Origin: Candidatus Viridilinea mediisalina
GTDB taxonomy: Bacteria; Chloroflexota; Chloroflexia; Chloroflexales; Chloroflexaceae
Assembly (NCBI RefSeq): GCF_002532535.1
Contig: NZ_NQWI01000003.1
Location: 1 to 64,000, forward strand
Length of the DNA stretch: 64,000 nucleotides
Reading direction: 5' to 3'
The notes below the pieces were generated by a model. That model did not search any database, had not been told where the DNA came from, and saw only the letters and a list, made by a program, of their open reading frames with translations. Each line of letters begins with the position of its first letter. Within the stretch, counting starts at the first letter, position 1. Shown here piece after piece: positions 55,689-63,944 of this stretch. The position numbers and the translations under genes are program-made.

Positions 55689-57779
55689 ATGGATCTTAAG
55701 CAAGACATGCTGCTCCAAGGGCGCTACCGCATTGGTGAACTGTTGGCCCAAGGCGGTATGGGTGCGGTCTATCGGGCTACCGACGAACGACTAGGCAATA
55801 CGGTTGCGCTCAAGCAGACCTTGATGCGCGATCCGTCACTACGCGCCGCCTTTGAGCGTGAGGCGCGTCTGCTGGCCTCCTTGAGCCACCCGGCATTGCC
55901 GGTGGTTAGCGACCATTTCATTGAGCAGGACGGCCAGTTTTTGGTGATGCAGTTCATCCCTGGGCCCGATCTGGCGACGATGTTGCAGGAGCGCGCTGCG
56001 CCCTTTAGCCCCGCTGAGGTGGACCCTTGGGCTACAAGTCTCTTGGATGCGCTAGAATATCTGCATGGGCGCACGCCGCCGATTATTCACCGTGATATTA
56101 AGCCACAAAACCTGAAGTTGGCCGCCCACGGTGGGGTGATTCTGCTCGATTTTGGCCTCGCCAAGGGCCAGACGAGTACGATGGCTCAGGGTGATGGCGC
56201 GAGTCTCTTTGGCTATACGCCCCAGTATGCGCCGATTGAACAAATTCAGGGCAGTGGAACCAATGAACGCAGTGATCTCTATGCAGTCGCCGCTACGCTC
56301 TACAATCTGCTGACCGGCAGCCCGCCCGCCGATGCGCTGACCCGCGTCACTGCCTCGGTGCGCAATGAGCCCGACCCACTACGTTCCGCTGATAGCCTCA
56401 ATCCGGCGATTCCACCTGAGCTTGCCGCCGAGCTTACCCGTGGCCTTAGTATTAACCCCGAGTTTCGTCACTCCTCGGCGGTGGCGATGCGAAACGCCCT
56501 GCGTGCCGCCTTCCAAGGCCAGCCCGCTCCCGCTGTGGCTGAGACAAAGGTAACCGCAGCAACGCCGCCACCTGCTGCCGCAGCGCCGCCCTCTTCGCCG
56601 CCACCTGTTGCCGCAGCGCCGAAGCCCGCTACCAAAAGCCAAGCTTTCATGCCCATCGCGGTGATCGGCATGGTGTTCGTAGCCCTCTGTATGGGTGCCG
56701 GGCTGCTGCTCACCGCTGCACTCTTCACCCGTAGCAATGGTACAGTCGCCAACCCGCCTACCAACCTGCCCGCCACCGTGATCCCCGCCGCAGCCCCAGT
56801 GAGCGATGAAGTGCTGCCAACGACTCCCCCCGCCGCACCGCTTGACCCTGAGTTGGGCTATAGCCGCAGCAGCCCGCTGCCCATGGATACGCCCCTTGAG
56901 TTTGGCGGCTGGCGCGTCGAGGTTGTCGCGCAAGTGCGCGGCGAAGATGCCTACGAACAATTGCGGCGCGCCAATGCCAACAATGGCCCGCCCGACGAAG
57001 GCATGGAGTACCTGTTGCTCAACTTCCGCCTGACCTCTATGGCCCGCGATAGCCAAAGTATGCCCGGCAACGCACTGCGTGTGCTTGGCGCTCGCGGTGA
57101 AGCCTACAGCCAGACCGCCAACGTCGCCCCATCCCCGCGCCTCGAGCGCAGCGGCGATGTCGCCAGTGGGGCTGAAGTGGGCGGCTGGGCCGCCTTCATG
57201 GTCGGGCTGGAAGAAGAGCACCTGCTGCTCGCTTTGGGCAGCAATTCTATCCTCGCCGAGAGCCGCTTTGTGGCGCTGAGCCCCAACGCCAGCCTGAGCG
57301 AATTCAGCGACCGCAGCGGGCTACAAGCCAACCAAGTGGGCCAAGAGTGGCGTGAGCCCGCCACCATTGACCAAGAGGTAATCACCGATGATTGGATCAT
57401 CCGTATCGAGGCGGTCATCCGTGGCGAGGAGGCATGGGAGCGCATCCAAGCCCATAACCGCTTCAACGATCCGGCCCCGCCGGGGCGCGAATACCTGCTG
57501 GCCTATGTGCATGTGCGCTACATCGGGGTTGAAGAGACGCCCAAGCTGATCAACAACGGCTATTTCACTGCCACCGACGGCACCACCGAACCCGAACGGG
57601 TCTCGGTCAACGGCCCCGAACCACGGCTCTCGGCTCTGCTCTTCCCCGGCGGCAGCGCAAGCGGCTGGATCACCCTCACCGGCGTCGCCGACACCCCCGA
57701 TGCGCGGATCGTCTTCAAACATAGCTCGATTGGCTTCCGCCCTGATCATTTTAATACGCGCTACTTTGCATTAGAGTGA
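55689..57779 (+). CDS. Membrane Ser/Thr protein kinase with extracellular domains
   Basis: 696 residues. The PknB-like kinase domain (12-275) has the glycine loop AQGGMGAVYRA, Lys42, HRDIKPQN (134-141) and DFG (154-156), so it is predicted active. A Pro/Ala-rich linker leads to one TM helix (about 321-346). Outside the membrane, two similar beta-sandwich domains follow, resembling DUF4352-type immunoglobulin-like modules (the LEFGGWRVEVVAQVRGEDAYEQ region and its second copy, WIIRIEAVIRGEEAWERIQ). They could sense a surface ligand. The ATG at 55689 has AGAGG upstream; the 24 residues before it overlap the previous gene. Confidence 0.92.
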   Translation: MDLKQDMLLQGRYRIGELLAQGGMGAVYRATDERLGNTVALKQTLMRDPSLRAAFEREARLLASLSHPALPVVSDHFIEQDGQFLVMQFIPGPDLATMLQERAAPFSPAEVDPWATSLLDALEYLHGRTPPIIHRDIKPQNLKLAAHGGVILLDFGLAKGQTSTMAQGDGASLFGYTPQYAPIEQIQGSGTNERSDLYAVAATLYNLLTGSPPADALTRVTASVRNEPDPLRSADSLNPAIPPELAAELTRGLSINPEFRHSSAVAMRNALRAAFQGQPAPAVAETKVTAATPPPAAAAPPSSPPPVAAAPKPATKSQAFMPIAVIGMVFVALCMGAGLLLTAALFTRSNGTVANPPTNLPATVIPAAAPVSDEVLPTTPPAAPLDPELGYSRSSPLPMDTPLEFGGWRVEVVAQVRGEDAYEQLRRANANNGPPDEGMEYLLLNFRLTSMARDSQSMPGNALRVLGARGEAYSQTANVAPSPRLERSGDVASGAEVGGWAAFMVGLEEEHLLLALGSNSILAESRFVALSPNASLSEFSDRSGLQANQVGQEWREPATIDQEVITDDWIIRIEAVIRGEEAWERIQAHNRFNDPAPPGREYLLAYVHVRYIGVEETPKLINNGYFTATDGTTEPERVSVNGPEPRLSALLFPGGSASGWITLTGVADTPDARIVFKHSSIGFRPDHFNTRYFALE

Positions 57780-57795
57780 GTGAGGTACAGAGTAT

Positions 57796-57920
57796 TGAAC
57801 CACAGAGGCACTGAGGACACAGAGACAGAGATGTTTGTGGCAAAGCAATCACCTGTTTGGCGCTCCTACCATCAAAAACTCTGTGTTCTCTGTGTCTCTG
57901 TGGTTCAATCCTCGGTACCT
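57796..57920. repeat. CACAGAGG repeat pair
   Basis: ACCACAGAGGCACTGAGGAC and its complement (CTGTGTTCTCTGTGTCTCTG) are separated by about 60 bases between the convergent kinase and ZnuA-like genes, which makes it a potential terminator. Confidence 0.85.
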
Positions 57921-57935
57921 CTTCAAAAACTCTAG

Positions 57936-59378
57936 CTACTCCTGCGTCAACGCCTCCACAATTGTGGTGACGTTGACGCGCACCATGCCAATATAGGTGG
58001 CCCCTGGGCTCCCCGGCGCACCTAACGCATCGGTGTAGAGCGGCGGCGCCAGGCTCACCCCCGCTTCGCGTGCAATAGTCTCCATCAGGGCTGGGTTGCT
58101 GGTGTTCTCGGTGAAGATGGCAGGCACCCCTGCGGCCTGGATCTGCTGCACAAGTTCGGCAATTGCACCCGCCGCCGGATCAGCCGCCTCGGTGGTGGCC
58201 CCTAGCGCGGTGCCAAGCACCTCAAAGCCGTAGCGTGCCGCAAAATAGCCAAAGGTGTCGTGATTGGTCACCAATTGGCGCTGGGCCATTGGAATCCGCG
58301 CCACCTCTGCTACGATGAAACGATCCAACTCCTCAAGCTCCACAATGTAGGCTGCCGCGTTCTGCGCGTAGACCTCAGCATTGGGTGCATCGGCGAGCAT
58401 CAGCGCGTCACGGATGGCCTCGACCATGATGATCGCGTTGTTGGGATCCTGCCAGACATGGGGATCAAACTCGCCATGATGATGACCATGATCATGGCCA
58501 ACCTCTTCCCAAACCAGGGCAACCTGCTCACCCGCGTCGGGGCCAAAGCTGAGCGTATAGTCGCCCGGTTCAAGCTCAAAGGTGTAGACAAGCGCAATTG
58601 CGTCGCAGCCTTCGCTGATCAGCTCAACCGCTTCAGGTTCAAGCTCGCTTGTCCCCAGGCTGAGGGTCAAACTCACTGCGCTACCCAAGAAGAAGCTCAC
58701 GTCTCCTTCTTCATCATAGCTCAAGCTAACCATACCCGCGCCATCGCTCAGGCTCACCACATAGAGCGTATGGTCATCAGGAATGGCCTCCGCATCCGCC
58801 ATGCTCGTGCCCGCCGTCACAGCGGTCGGCTCGTCCTCAAAGTGCTTGCAGGCATGAGCCAAGGGGTCTTTGTGGTGGTCGTGATCATGATCATGATCGT
58901 GATCATGGTGATCCCAATCAAAGGGCAAGGGCGTAATGCCCTCCGAGACCACAACGCGGGTTGCTTGCGAACCCGACGCTTCAAAGAGGGCATCGAGCCA
59001 GAGTTCAAACTCAAGGCCATTCTCAAAGAGCAGATCGGCCTGTGCGAGGGTCACACTATCACGCGGGGTCGGCTCATAGACATGGGGGTCACCATCGTAG
59101 CCCACCAATGTCGTCAGGTTGATCAGGTCGCCTGCGACATGTTCAACCAGATCGCCCAGAATGCTGTAGGTCGCAACCACATTGAGCGGCGGAACATCTG
59201 CAACCGGCTCTTCAGTCGGCTCGGCGGTTGGTGCCTCAGTCGGTTCAGTGGCGGGCACTTCGGTCGCAGGGGCGGCAGGTGCCGTCGTCGGTTGCGCACT
59301 CGGCGCAGCCCCACACGCAGCCAGCAGCATTGCCAGCACTACGAAGAGGACGAGGAACAAAGGACGCGAACGGGACAT
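57936..59378 (-). CDS. ZnuA-like metal-binding lipoprotein with inserted domain
   Basis: 480 residues from the ATG at 59378. A lipoprotein signal ends LAMLLAACG (Cys22), followed by a Thr/Pro/Glu-rich spacer. The cluster A-I substrate-binding fold starts at about residue 64 with metal ligands His99 (DPHVYEPTP), His307 (FDPHVWQD) and a C-terminal His in NHDTFGYFA and Glu/Asp in FTENTSN. Two His-rich runs (about 156-169 and 295-301) flank an insertion of about 125 residues (171-295, Cys177 and Cys258, beta-rich) not found in ordinary ZnuA. It is the periplasmic receptor of a Zn or Mn ABC importer; the permease and ATPase are not in the window. The nearby Fur and CobW genes favour zinc. Confidence 0.9.
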   Translation of the reverse strand: MSRSRPLFLVLFVVLAMLLAACGAAPSAQPTTAPAAPATEVPATEPTEAPTAEPTEEPVADVPPLNVVATYSILGDLVEHVAGDLINLTTLVGYDGDPHVYEPTPRDSVTLAQADLLFENGLEFELWLDALFEASGSQATRVVVSEGITPLPFDWDHHDHDHDHDHDHHKDPLAHACKHFEDEPTAVTAGTSMADAEAIPDDHTLYVVSLSDGAGMVSLSYDEEGDVSFFLGSAVSLTLSLGTSELEPEAVELISEGCDAIALVYTFELEPGDYTLSFGPDAGEQVALVWEEVGHDHGHHHGEFDPHVWQDPNNAIIMVEAIRDALMLADAPNAEVYAQNAAAYIVELEELDRFIVAEVARIPMAQRQLVTNHDTFGYFAARYGFEVLGTALGATTEAADPAAGAIAELVQQIQAAGVPAIFTENTSNPALMETIAREAGVSLAPPLYTDALGAPGSPGATYIGMVRVNVTTIVEALTQE

Positions 59379-59542
59379 GAGTTTTCGACCTTTCTTGTAG
59401 GACAAGGTGTTCTGTGAGCCAGATTCTAGGCAACAGCAAACCAAGCTCTGTCCAGCAGGACAGCAGCATCAGCCTTCCCTTGTCGGCCAACATATCCAGG
59501 GCGCTCAGGCGGGCCATTCCCGCTTGGCGTAGACCCTACAAG

Positions 59543-60157
59543 CTATAGTTGATCCTCTGGTTCATTGGACAACTCCATGGCCAATTGATGGTGGCCCAAT
59601 TCAGGCCGCTGGCGTCTGGGCTGTTCAGCCGTCGTTGAGGGATCAGCGGGGAGGTCAACTCCGGGTGTGGGCTTGAGATCAACCCGCCAAATCTCCTGGG
59701 TTGGCCCAAGGCCACACTTGGTATAGAAGCGTTTTGCCCGTTCATTATGGGCAGTCACATAGAGTTGCAAGCGGTCAAAGCCCTTCGCCGCCGCCCACTG
59801 CTTGGCCTGTTCGACCAACTGGTGGGCCAAAGGGCCACCGCGCTGTTCAGGGGCAACATAGAGCGCCACCAACTCAGCCCAGCGGCGCTCGGCAAAGATA
59901 GGCGAATCGCTATGGGCTTCCACCAGCAACAGGCCCACCGGCGCATCAGCGCACCACGCCAGCAGCCAGAGCGAACCGGGGGCAGTATGGGTAAGCGTAA
60001 AGTGCTGCTGCAACAACCGTTCCCAATCGGCATCCAAACGGAAACGGCGATCCAAGCCCGCATTAAAATGGTGCAGAGCCTCAAAGAGACGCGCCACCGC
60101 CCAAAAGTCCTCAGCGCGGGCGGGCCGCAGTTGGAATGGTACATGGTCAAGTTGCAT
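59543..60157 (-). CDS. GNAT-family N-acetyltransferase
   Basis: 204 residues from the ATG at 60157; the 98 in-frame residues upstream are repeat translation overlapping cobW. The acetyl-CoA-binding region is ELVALYVAPEQRGGPLAHQLVEQAKQWA (motif A, Q/RxxGxG/A as EQRGGP) and the C-terminal RLQLYVTAHNERAKRFYTKCGL is motif B. The substrate is unknown. The last 40 residues are low-complexity and charged. It lies between CobW and ZnuA on the same strand, so it may belong to the metal operon or simply be a passenger. Confidence 0.85.
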   Translation of the reverse strand: MQLDHVPFQLRPARAEDFWAVARLFEALHHFNAGLDRRFRLDADWERLLQQHFTLTHTAPGSLWLLAWCADAPVGLLLVEAHSDSPIFAERRWAELVALYVAPEQRGGPLAHQLVEQAKQWAAAKGFDRLQLYVTAHNERAKRFYTKCGLGPTQEIWRVDLKPTPGVDLPADPSTTAEQPRRQRPELGHHQLAMELSNEPEDQL

Positions 60158-60215
60158 AGGAGAGAGCTTAAAGCATATAGATTCATTCACGCTAGAGAAC
60201 ACAGAGTTTTTCACC

Positions 60216-60345
60216 ACAGAGGCACAGAGAACACAGAGTTTTTTTGTAGAGTATCTGTTCCCCTGTTCTTGGTTCCCCTGTTCCCCTGTTCTTCTGTTCC
60301 CCTGTTCCCTGCCCCCCTGTTCTCTGTTCTCTGTTCTTCTGTTCT
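60216..60345. repeat. CACAGAGG arm and CTGTTCCCCTGTTC tract
   Basis: TTTCACCACAGAGGCACAGA precedes units of GTTCCCCTGTTCTTGG type. The latter continue to the cobW stop codon, so the last residues of CobW (RGGGAR) lie at the repeat edge. Confidence 0.75.
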
Positions 60346-61427
60346 CACCTCGCCCCTCCCCCCCGCATCCACGTCTGCTCGGCGGCCACCTCAGCGGCTT
60401 GGGGCAGGTCGCTGAGGCATGCGTCCAAAGCGGCTTGCATGGCGTCCTCATCGAGATCGCCGGGGGTGCTGAGGAAGACCAATTGGGTGACGGGGGGCGT
60501 TGTGCCCCAGGCGTCGGCGAGGGTTACATTGACCCGCACCCCAACTGCCTGTAAGACCACGCGCCGGTCGGGGGCTTCGGCAAGATAGATCAAGCCTTTG
60601 GCGCGAAAGATCGCTACTGGCAGATTGAGAACCACTTGGCGCAGGGCTGGCAGCGTGAAGGGACGCGTGCTGGTGTAACTCCAGGTACTAAAGGCGACAC
60701 TATGATCGTGGTGGTGGTCGTGATCGTGATGGTGATCACAGGTCTCGCCAGGCGCATGCTCATGACCACAGCTTGCCTGCTGGGGCGTCTGCTGCATAGA
60801 GGTCAGGCTCATGCGATACTGCCCCACGCCTAGCAATAGGTTGAAAGGCACATCACCATGGACAGCGGGAAGAATGCGGGCTCTGGGCACAATCTGGCGC
60901 ACCCAAGCCTCAACCTCAGCCTGCTGTTGAGCCTCAACGAGATCAACCTTACTGAGAACGACAATATCAGCGGCGCTGATCTGATCAACCACCAGATCTT
61001 CATACTGCTCCTGCTGACGCACATACTCAGCATCAACCACCGTAATCACGCCATCAAGCTGCACATAGGGGCGCAACTCCGGCAACTCAAAGGTCTCGGC
61101 CACGGCCCATGGATCACTCACACCACTCGCCTCAATCACCAGATACTCCGGCGGCTCATCGCGGGCAAGGAGTTGCAGCGCAGTATTGAGCAGATCGCCA
61201 CGAATCGTGCAGCAGATACAGCCATTAGCCAGTGAAATCGCCTCACCCTCAACACCAACAACCAACTGGGTATCAATATTGATACTACCAAAATCATTGA
61301 CCAGCACCGCCACCTTCAAGCCATGGTCGGCGTGCAGAATCCGATTGAGCAGAGTCGTCTTTCCAGCACCAAGAAAACCAGTCAAAATCGTCAACGGCAC
61401 CGGCTTAAAGGGCTTGGCAAGAGTCAT
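60345..61427 (-). CDS. CobW/COG0523-family GTPase, putative zinc chaperone
   Basis: 360 residues. Walker A GFLGAGKT is at 17-24, the family CxCC metal site (CICC) at 70-73 with following TIRGDLL, and the guanine-specificity motif SKVD at about 155. A long His-rich loop (CGHEHAPGETCDHHHDHD...) binds metal, then the CobW C-terminal domain closes the protein. Related proteins (YeiR, ZigA, ZNG1) use GTP to move zinc to client enzymes. The genes around it (FmdB-type zinc ribbon, ZnuA-like lipoprotein, Fur/Zur) support a zinc role, and Zur control is likely though no clear box is seen. Confidence 0.93.
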   Translation of the reverse strand: MTLAKPFKPVPLTILTGFLGAGKTTLLNRILHADHGLKVAVLVNDFGSINIDTQLVVGVEGEAISLANGCICCTIRGDLLNTALQLLARDEPPEYLVIEASGVSDPWAVAETFELPELRPYVQLDGVITVVDAEYVRQQEQYEDLVVDQISAADIVVLSKVDLVEAQQQAEVEAWVRQIVPRARILPAVHGDVPFNLLLGVGQYRMSLTSMQQTPQQASCGHEHAPGETCDHHHDHDHHHDHSVAFSTWSYTSTRPFTLPALRQVVLNLPVAIFRAKGLIYLAEAPDRRVVLQAVGVRVNVTLADAWGTTPPVTQLVFLSTPGDLDEDAMQAALDACLSDLPQAAEVAAEQTWMRGGGAR

Positions 61428-61454
61428 AGGGAGTCTCCGAAAGGTAAGGATATA

Positions 61455-61640
61455 GAAAATAGAAAATAGGTTTGCGCCATCGGGATGCGCTGAATGTCGC
61501 CAAACTGTAAAGCTTCATCAAAATTTGGTATTAATACCAATTACCATTGAACAGGCCGCATGCCTAATGACATTCAAGCACATTGAGACGCCATGTCCGG
61601 CTTTCAGCTATCGGCTATCGGCTATCGGCTATGGTATTAA
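61455..61640. repeat. GAAAATAGAAAATAGG unit and TATACCAAT element
   Basis: 61455-61492 matches 28330-28367. 61527-61640 is a complete copy of the element inserted in the GT39 gene: TTGGTATTAATACCAATTAC, CATTGAACAGGCCGCATG, GAGACGCCATGTCCGGCTTT, CTATCGG tandem units, and TATGGTATTAA. The TTGGTATTAATACCAA palindrome forms its left end. Confidence 0.85.
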
Positions 61641-61879
61641 CGTCGTCGTGGGCGACAGCAGTCGCAATCGAGGCCATGCAAAGCCCGTGCCACCTGCTGC
61701 GGATTGGCATAGACAGGTTGGGGCGGTGGCGGGGCCGAACGCACACTAAAGCGGCTCGGTTCGCGCACACACAGGCCATGGCAAACCGGACACTCAAGCG
61801 GCTCATCGGCACGCCAAGCGGGGCGCAACTCTTCGAGTTCAATCTCACACTCTGGGCAACCAAAAAGATAGATGGGCAT
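61637..61879 (-). CDS. FmdB-family zinc ribbon protein
   Basis: 80 residues starting MPIYLFGCPECEIELEELRP. The two Cys pairs CPEC and CPVCHGLC form the putative regulatory FmdB-type zinc ribbon. The C-terminus is Pro/Arg-rich and ends CDCCRPRRR, possibly a second metal site. The length matches the family. It may regulate or serve as a small zinc-binding protein. It lies upstream of cobW on the same strand, with the dispersed element at 61527-61640 between them. Confidence 0.8.
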   Translation of the reverse strand: MPIYLFGCPECEIELEELRPAWRADEPLECPVCHGLCVREPSRFSVRSAPPPPQPVYANPQQVARALHGLDCDCCRPRRR

Positions 61880-61887
61880 GGGTTTGG

Positions 61888-62092
61888 AAGGGAAAAGGGA
61901 AAAGGGAAAAGGGAAAAGGAAAAAGGGAAAAGGGAAAAGGGAAAAGGGAAAAGGGAAAAGGGAAAAGGGAAAAGGGAAAAGGGAAAATCAGGATACGCTG
62001 CTGTTCGCCTGTTCTCTGTTCGCCTGTTCTCTGTTCTCCTGTTCGCCTGTTCTCTGTTCTCCTGTTCGCTGCTCTCCTGCTCTCCGCTTCAC
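61888..62092. repeat. GGGAAAA 7-bp tandem and GTTCTCTGTTCGCC tract
   Basis: About 14 copies of GGGAAAA on the plus strand are followed by GTTCTCTGTTCTCCTGTTCG units. They occupy the shared region between the divergent fmdB-like and Fur genes. Confidence 0.88.
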
Positions 62093-62121
62093 ACCACTTG
62101 CGTTTATACGGTATCATTGGA

Positions 62122-62142
62122 TCACTACTTTGTCAATAGTGA
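62122..62142. promoter_or_regulatory. Inverted repeat TCACTA-N9-TAGTGA upstream of fur/zur
   Basis: A perfect six-base inverted repeat with a nine-base spacer lies 28 bases before the regulator ATG, in a locally AT-rich stretch between the divergent genes. It could be an autoregulatory operator, but it is not the classical Fur box. Confidence 0.35.
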
Positions 62143-62169
62143 GAGTGTATATCATCTAAGGAGAGAGTC

Positions 62170-62664
62170 ATGAGCCGCTTGCTCAATGCGCGGCGCGAAG
62201 AACTACCCGCCGCTGTGACGAGTTTAGCCGAGCAACTCGTAGCGGCGGGCTATAAAGTCACGAGGCCACGCCTCGCGGTGCTGCAAGCGGCCACGGCGCT
62301 ACCAGGGGCCTTCAGTGTGCAGGAGTTGGAACAGTGGCTGATTGAGCGTGGCGAGTCACCGGGGATTGCCAGCATCTTCCGCACGGTACGTCTACTCTGC
62401 GAACTGCACATCCTCGAACGCATCCACGGCCTCGACGAGTGCCACCGCTACAGCTTAGGCACAGGCCACCACAACCACCATATCATCTGCACAAGCTGCG
62501 GAGCAATGGAGCATTTCGACAACTGCGGGGTACAGCAACTGATCGAGCAACTTGAAGCACGCACCGGCTTTCGGATCAATGCTCACCTGATGGAACTCTT
62601 TGGCACCTGCCCACAATGCGAGATGGTGCAAACCAGTGCAGCGAGAGAGAGAGAGAGTTTGTAA
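62170..62664 (+). CDS. Fur-family metal repressor, probably Zur
   Basis: 164 residues. The winged helix (about 20-90, GYKVTRPRLAVLQAATALPG) is followed by the dimer domain with the HHNHHIICTSCG metal cluster and a C-terminal CPQC pair (structural zinc). The region lies beside a zinc-ribbon gene, CobW and a ZnuA-like gene, which makes Zur more likely than Fur or PerR. AAGGAGAGA precedes the ATG at eight bases. The last dozen residues (SAARERESL) are encoded by GAGAGAGAG repeats and may be a repeat-made tail. Confidence 0.9.
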   Translation: MSRLLNARREELPAAVTSLAEQLVAAGYKVTRPRLAVLQAATALPGAFSVQELEQWLIERGESPGIASIFRTVRLLCELHILERIHGLDECHRYSLGTGHHNHHIICTSCGAMEHFDNCGVQQLIEQLEARTGFRINAHLMELFGTCPQCEMVQTSAARERESL

Positions 62665-62674
62665 GAGGTACAGA

Positions 62675-62800
62675 GTTTTTCACCACAGAGGCACAGAGAA
62701 CACAGAGATAATTATTGATGAGGTGAGCGCAATCACCGTTGTTTGCACGCCCAACTCAAAAACCTCTGTGCCCTCGGTGCCTCTGTGGTACATACCTCTG
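62675..62800. repeat. CACAGAGG repeat pair
   Basis: TTTCACCACAGAGGCACAGA and its complement (TGCCCTCGGTGCCTCTGTGG) lie between the convergent Fur and SDR genes, separated by 75 bases, and can form a terminator-like hairpin. Confidence 0.85.
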
Positions 62801-62813
62801 TATCTCTCCTGAC

Positions 62814-63740
62814 TCACACCACCAACGAGAGCTCTTCGGCCACCGGCAGGCGCTCATCGAGCCAATCCATAAGACTGGGGTAGCGCAGCGTAAGTGGCAG
62901 ATCGTGCTTCATGCGGCTATTATCGAGACGCACGGAGGCGCTGAGCATGCCCACAATGGTGGGATCAATGCCAGCGGCAAGCGCTGCCGCAGGCGCGACG
63001 GTGCGCGGGGGTACCATGCCCAGGCGTTGGCGCACCTCACCCTGAAAATCGAGCAAGCGCATCGGGTGATCATCGCCAACATTGTAGATCGCGCCTGGCT
63101 GACCGTAGCTTGGCAGGGCCAACAGCACCTCCAGCAGATCATCAATGTGGATATGGGCCACAAAATTGCGCCCATTGCCATAGATCGTTGCGATGCCATC
63201 GGCCACCGCCTGCACGGGATCACGTTCTGGCCCATAGAGCGAAGCGCAACGCAGAATCATTGCCGGAAAGCGGTGTTGCCGTGCTGCTTCCAGCAAGGTT
63301 TGTTCGGCTGCCACCATCACCTCAGCCAAGGGATGCAGCGGCGCAACTGGTGTATCTTCAGTCACCAGCCGATCACCACAATCACCATAGGGGGCCAGAT
63401 TGGAGGTGAAGATATAGCGCCGCACCGAACGCGCACGCGAACAGGCGGCAATCAGATGCTGATTGCCGTCCACGTAGGTGCGCTGCAAGGAACCATTCTC
63501 TAGCACCGAGCGCGATGTCAGATTATAGACATAATCAACCCCGTCGGCAATCCCGACGAGGCTTGCAGGGCGAGTCAGATCGCCAATCCAGACCGTCATC
63601 CCCCGCGCTGCAAGACGCTCAACCATGAGCGTGTCGGGGTTACGCACAAGACCTCGCACCCGCTGGCCGGCAGCCAGAAGCCGCTCGGCAAGGCGCGAAC
63701 CAACATAGCCCGAAGCGCCTGCGATCAGGTAGCACGCCAT
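62814..63740 (-). CDS. Atypical/extended SDR, NAD-dependent epimerase family
   Basis: 308 residues. The N-terminal GASGYVG (8-14) is the cofactor loop and a typical extended-SDR order follows (TSNLAPYG at 112-119). The catalytic Tyr-xxx-Lys is missing: the aligned segment HPLAEVMVAAE has Leu138 and Met142 where YxxxK is expected. It may be an NmrA-like regulator, an atypical SDR or an enzyme with a changed mechanism. The ATG at 63740 begins MACYLIAGASG. It is convergent to the Fur gene. Confidence 0.85.
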   Translation of the reverse strand: MACYLIAGASGYVGSRLAERLLAAGQRVRGLVRNPDTLMVERLAARGMTVWIGDLTRPASLVGIADGVDYVYNLTSRSVLENGSLQRTYVDGNQHLIAACSRARSVRRYIFTSNLAPYGDCGDRLVTEDTPVAPLHPLAEVMVAAEQTLLEAARQHRFPAMILRCASLYGPERDPVQAVADGIATIYGNGRNFVAHIHIDDLLEVLLALPSYGQPGAIYNVGDDHPMRLLDFQGEVRQRLGMVPPRTVAPAAALAAGIDPTIVGMLSASVRLDNSRMKHDLPLTLRYPSLMDWLDERLPVAEELSLVV

Positions 63741-63944
63741 AGTCCACCTCGAATTCGCTAAGACTTAGTGGAAACAACACAGGCTGCCCCTGAGCATGAC
63801 CAAGCGGGCGCTCCATCTGTTCAGGTGCAGCAATCTTTACAATTTTAACATGTTTTGCACAAGCTTGCGTTGAACATGATTTGTGCTTTTCTTGTGCCTT
63901 TATTGTGCAAAAAGGGTGTACCTGGGGCTACGCCCGACGGGCTG
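63741..63944. other. Upstream region of the SDR gene
   Basis: About 200 AT-richer bases, including TTTACAATTTTAACATG and TGTGCTTTTCTTGTGCC near 63836-63900, suit a promoter region for the minus-strand SDR. No ORF or RNA is recognised. Confidence 0.35.

Noticed and set aside
60158-60451. N-terminal 98-residue domain of the GNAT protein
   Set aside because: It overlaps cobW and consists of translated repeats.
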